64,000 nucleotides of DNA, taken from assembly GCF_019551435.1 (NCBI RefSeq), contig NZ_CP080544.1, positions 1,612,001 through 1,676,000 on the forward strand, written 5' to 3'. The DNA comes from Lysobacter soyae. Lineage in GTDB: Bacteria; Pseudomonadota; Gammaproteobacteria; Xanthomonadales; Xanthomonadaceae. How positions within the stretch are numbered: position 1 is the first letter of the stretch; the number at the start of each line of letters is the position of its first letter. The notes beneath the pieces were generated by a model, which worked only from the letters and a program-made list of their open reading frames with translations, made no database searches and was not told where the DNA came from. Below are positions 63,753 through 64,000 of the stretch, one piece after another. The position numbers were made by a program, and so were the translations under genes.

Positions 63753-64000
63753 TCAATTTGAAAGTGCGTGAATCACGGGTGAAACTTGCGCTTTTCTTGC
63801 AAGCTCGCCGCCAACGCGCTCCAGCGCACGCGACAATTCTTCCGGCGTATCCGCACGCAAGGTGGCGTGACCCACTTTGCGTCCCGCGCGTGGTTGCTTG
63901 CCGTAATCGTGCCAATGCCCACATGCGTCGCGCAGGACCGGTGTGGGATCCGGCATCTCGCCGATCCAATTCAACATGCAGGCATGGCCGAGCATGCGCG
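63753..64000 (-). CDS. purK: 5-(carboxyamino)imidazole ribonucleotide synthase PurK, C-terminal part
   Basis: The frame runs off the window edge and ends at 63753. The 80-odd visible residues start MLGHACMLNWIGEMPDPTPVL and contain HDYGKQPRAGRKVGHATLRAD, the C-terminal ATP-grasp ending of PurK. PurK makes N5-carboxyaminoimidazole ribonucleotide in purine synthesis; purE is expected upstream but is outside the window. The short C-terminal extension is ordinary. Confidence 0.9.
   Translation of the reverse strand, partial: RMLGHACMLNWIGEMPDPTPVLRDACGHWHDYGKQPRAGRKVGHATLRADTPEELSRALERVGGELARKAQVSPVIHALSN

Noticed and set aside
1-64000. CRISPR arrays, insertion sequences, prophage or attachment sites at the two tRNA genes
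   Set aside because: No regularly spaced repeats, transposase or integrase frames, or duplicated tRNA 3' ends were seen.

Overview
The window looks like a chromosomal segment of a gammaproteobacterium, most likely the Lysobacteraceae (Xanthomonadaceae). The reasons are the rseP-bamA-lpxD-fabZ-lpxA-lpxB-rnhB-dnaE-accA order without skp, a cbb3-oxidase/hemN block, a PilE/PilY1/PilX/PilW/PilV/FimT minor-pilin operon, a large Oar-like TonB receptor, and a moderately high G+C, strongly third-position-biased sequence. The taxonomic call is inference from gene order and protein flavour, not from a database search. Coding density is very high: no gene-free stretch exceeds 300 bases. I see no insertion sequence, prophage, integron or CRISPR array.

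Region 1 (1-13741, + strand) is an envelope and housekeeping run: the rseP tail, bamA, the lipid A genes lpxD/fabZ/lpxA/lpxB, rnhB, dnaE, accA, tilS, xseB and ispA. Many neighbours overlap by 4 bases and are probably translationally coupled. Region 2 (13751-25409, mostly - strand) holds a DUF4870 membrane protein, the TldD/TldE protease pair flanking darP, yhdP, rng and maf, a SIMPL-domain gene in opposite orientation, then rlmH and rsfS.

Region 3 (25469-39437, - strand) is a microaerobic respiration block. It runs hemN, ccoN-ccoO-ccoQ-ccoP, a small unknown membrane protein, ccoG-ccoH-ccoI, then ccmF-ccmH-ccmI inserted before ccoS, and a TauE/SafE-family protein. A perfect FNR/Anr box lies upstream of ccoN and a symmetrical near-match upstream of hemN. 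Together these genes build and supply heme, copper and c-type heme maturation for the cbb3 terminal oxidase.

Region 4 (39459-48059) is mixed: tRNA-Val(GAC) and tRNA-Asn(GTT) with recognisable promoters and terminators, a BON-LysM protein, uvrB, an orphan FimT/GspH pseudopilin, a YncD/PqqU-like TonB receptor preceded by a possible 15-residue leader peptide, an alpha/beta hydrolase and an RhlE-type helicase.

Region 5 (48083-55800) is the type IV minor-pilin operon fimT-pilV-pilW-pilX-pilY1-pilE, divergent from an orphan LytS/AlgZ-type histidine kinase. Region 6 (55802-64000) holds ppnN, an Oar-like TonB receptor, the grxD-SDR-marC operon divergent from sodB across a perfect palindrome, a REP/BIME-like double-hairpin inverted repeat, an unknown lipoprotein and the 3' part of purK.

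Most of the window is ordinary conserved chromosome and I did not find a clearly new defence or mobile system. The best leads are the covarying inverted repeat after sodB, the sodB/grxD palindrome, the catalytically degenerate SDR, the unknown cbb3-operon membrane protein, the ccmFHI insertion without ccmG, and the Ser/Asn-rich insert in PilY1.
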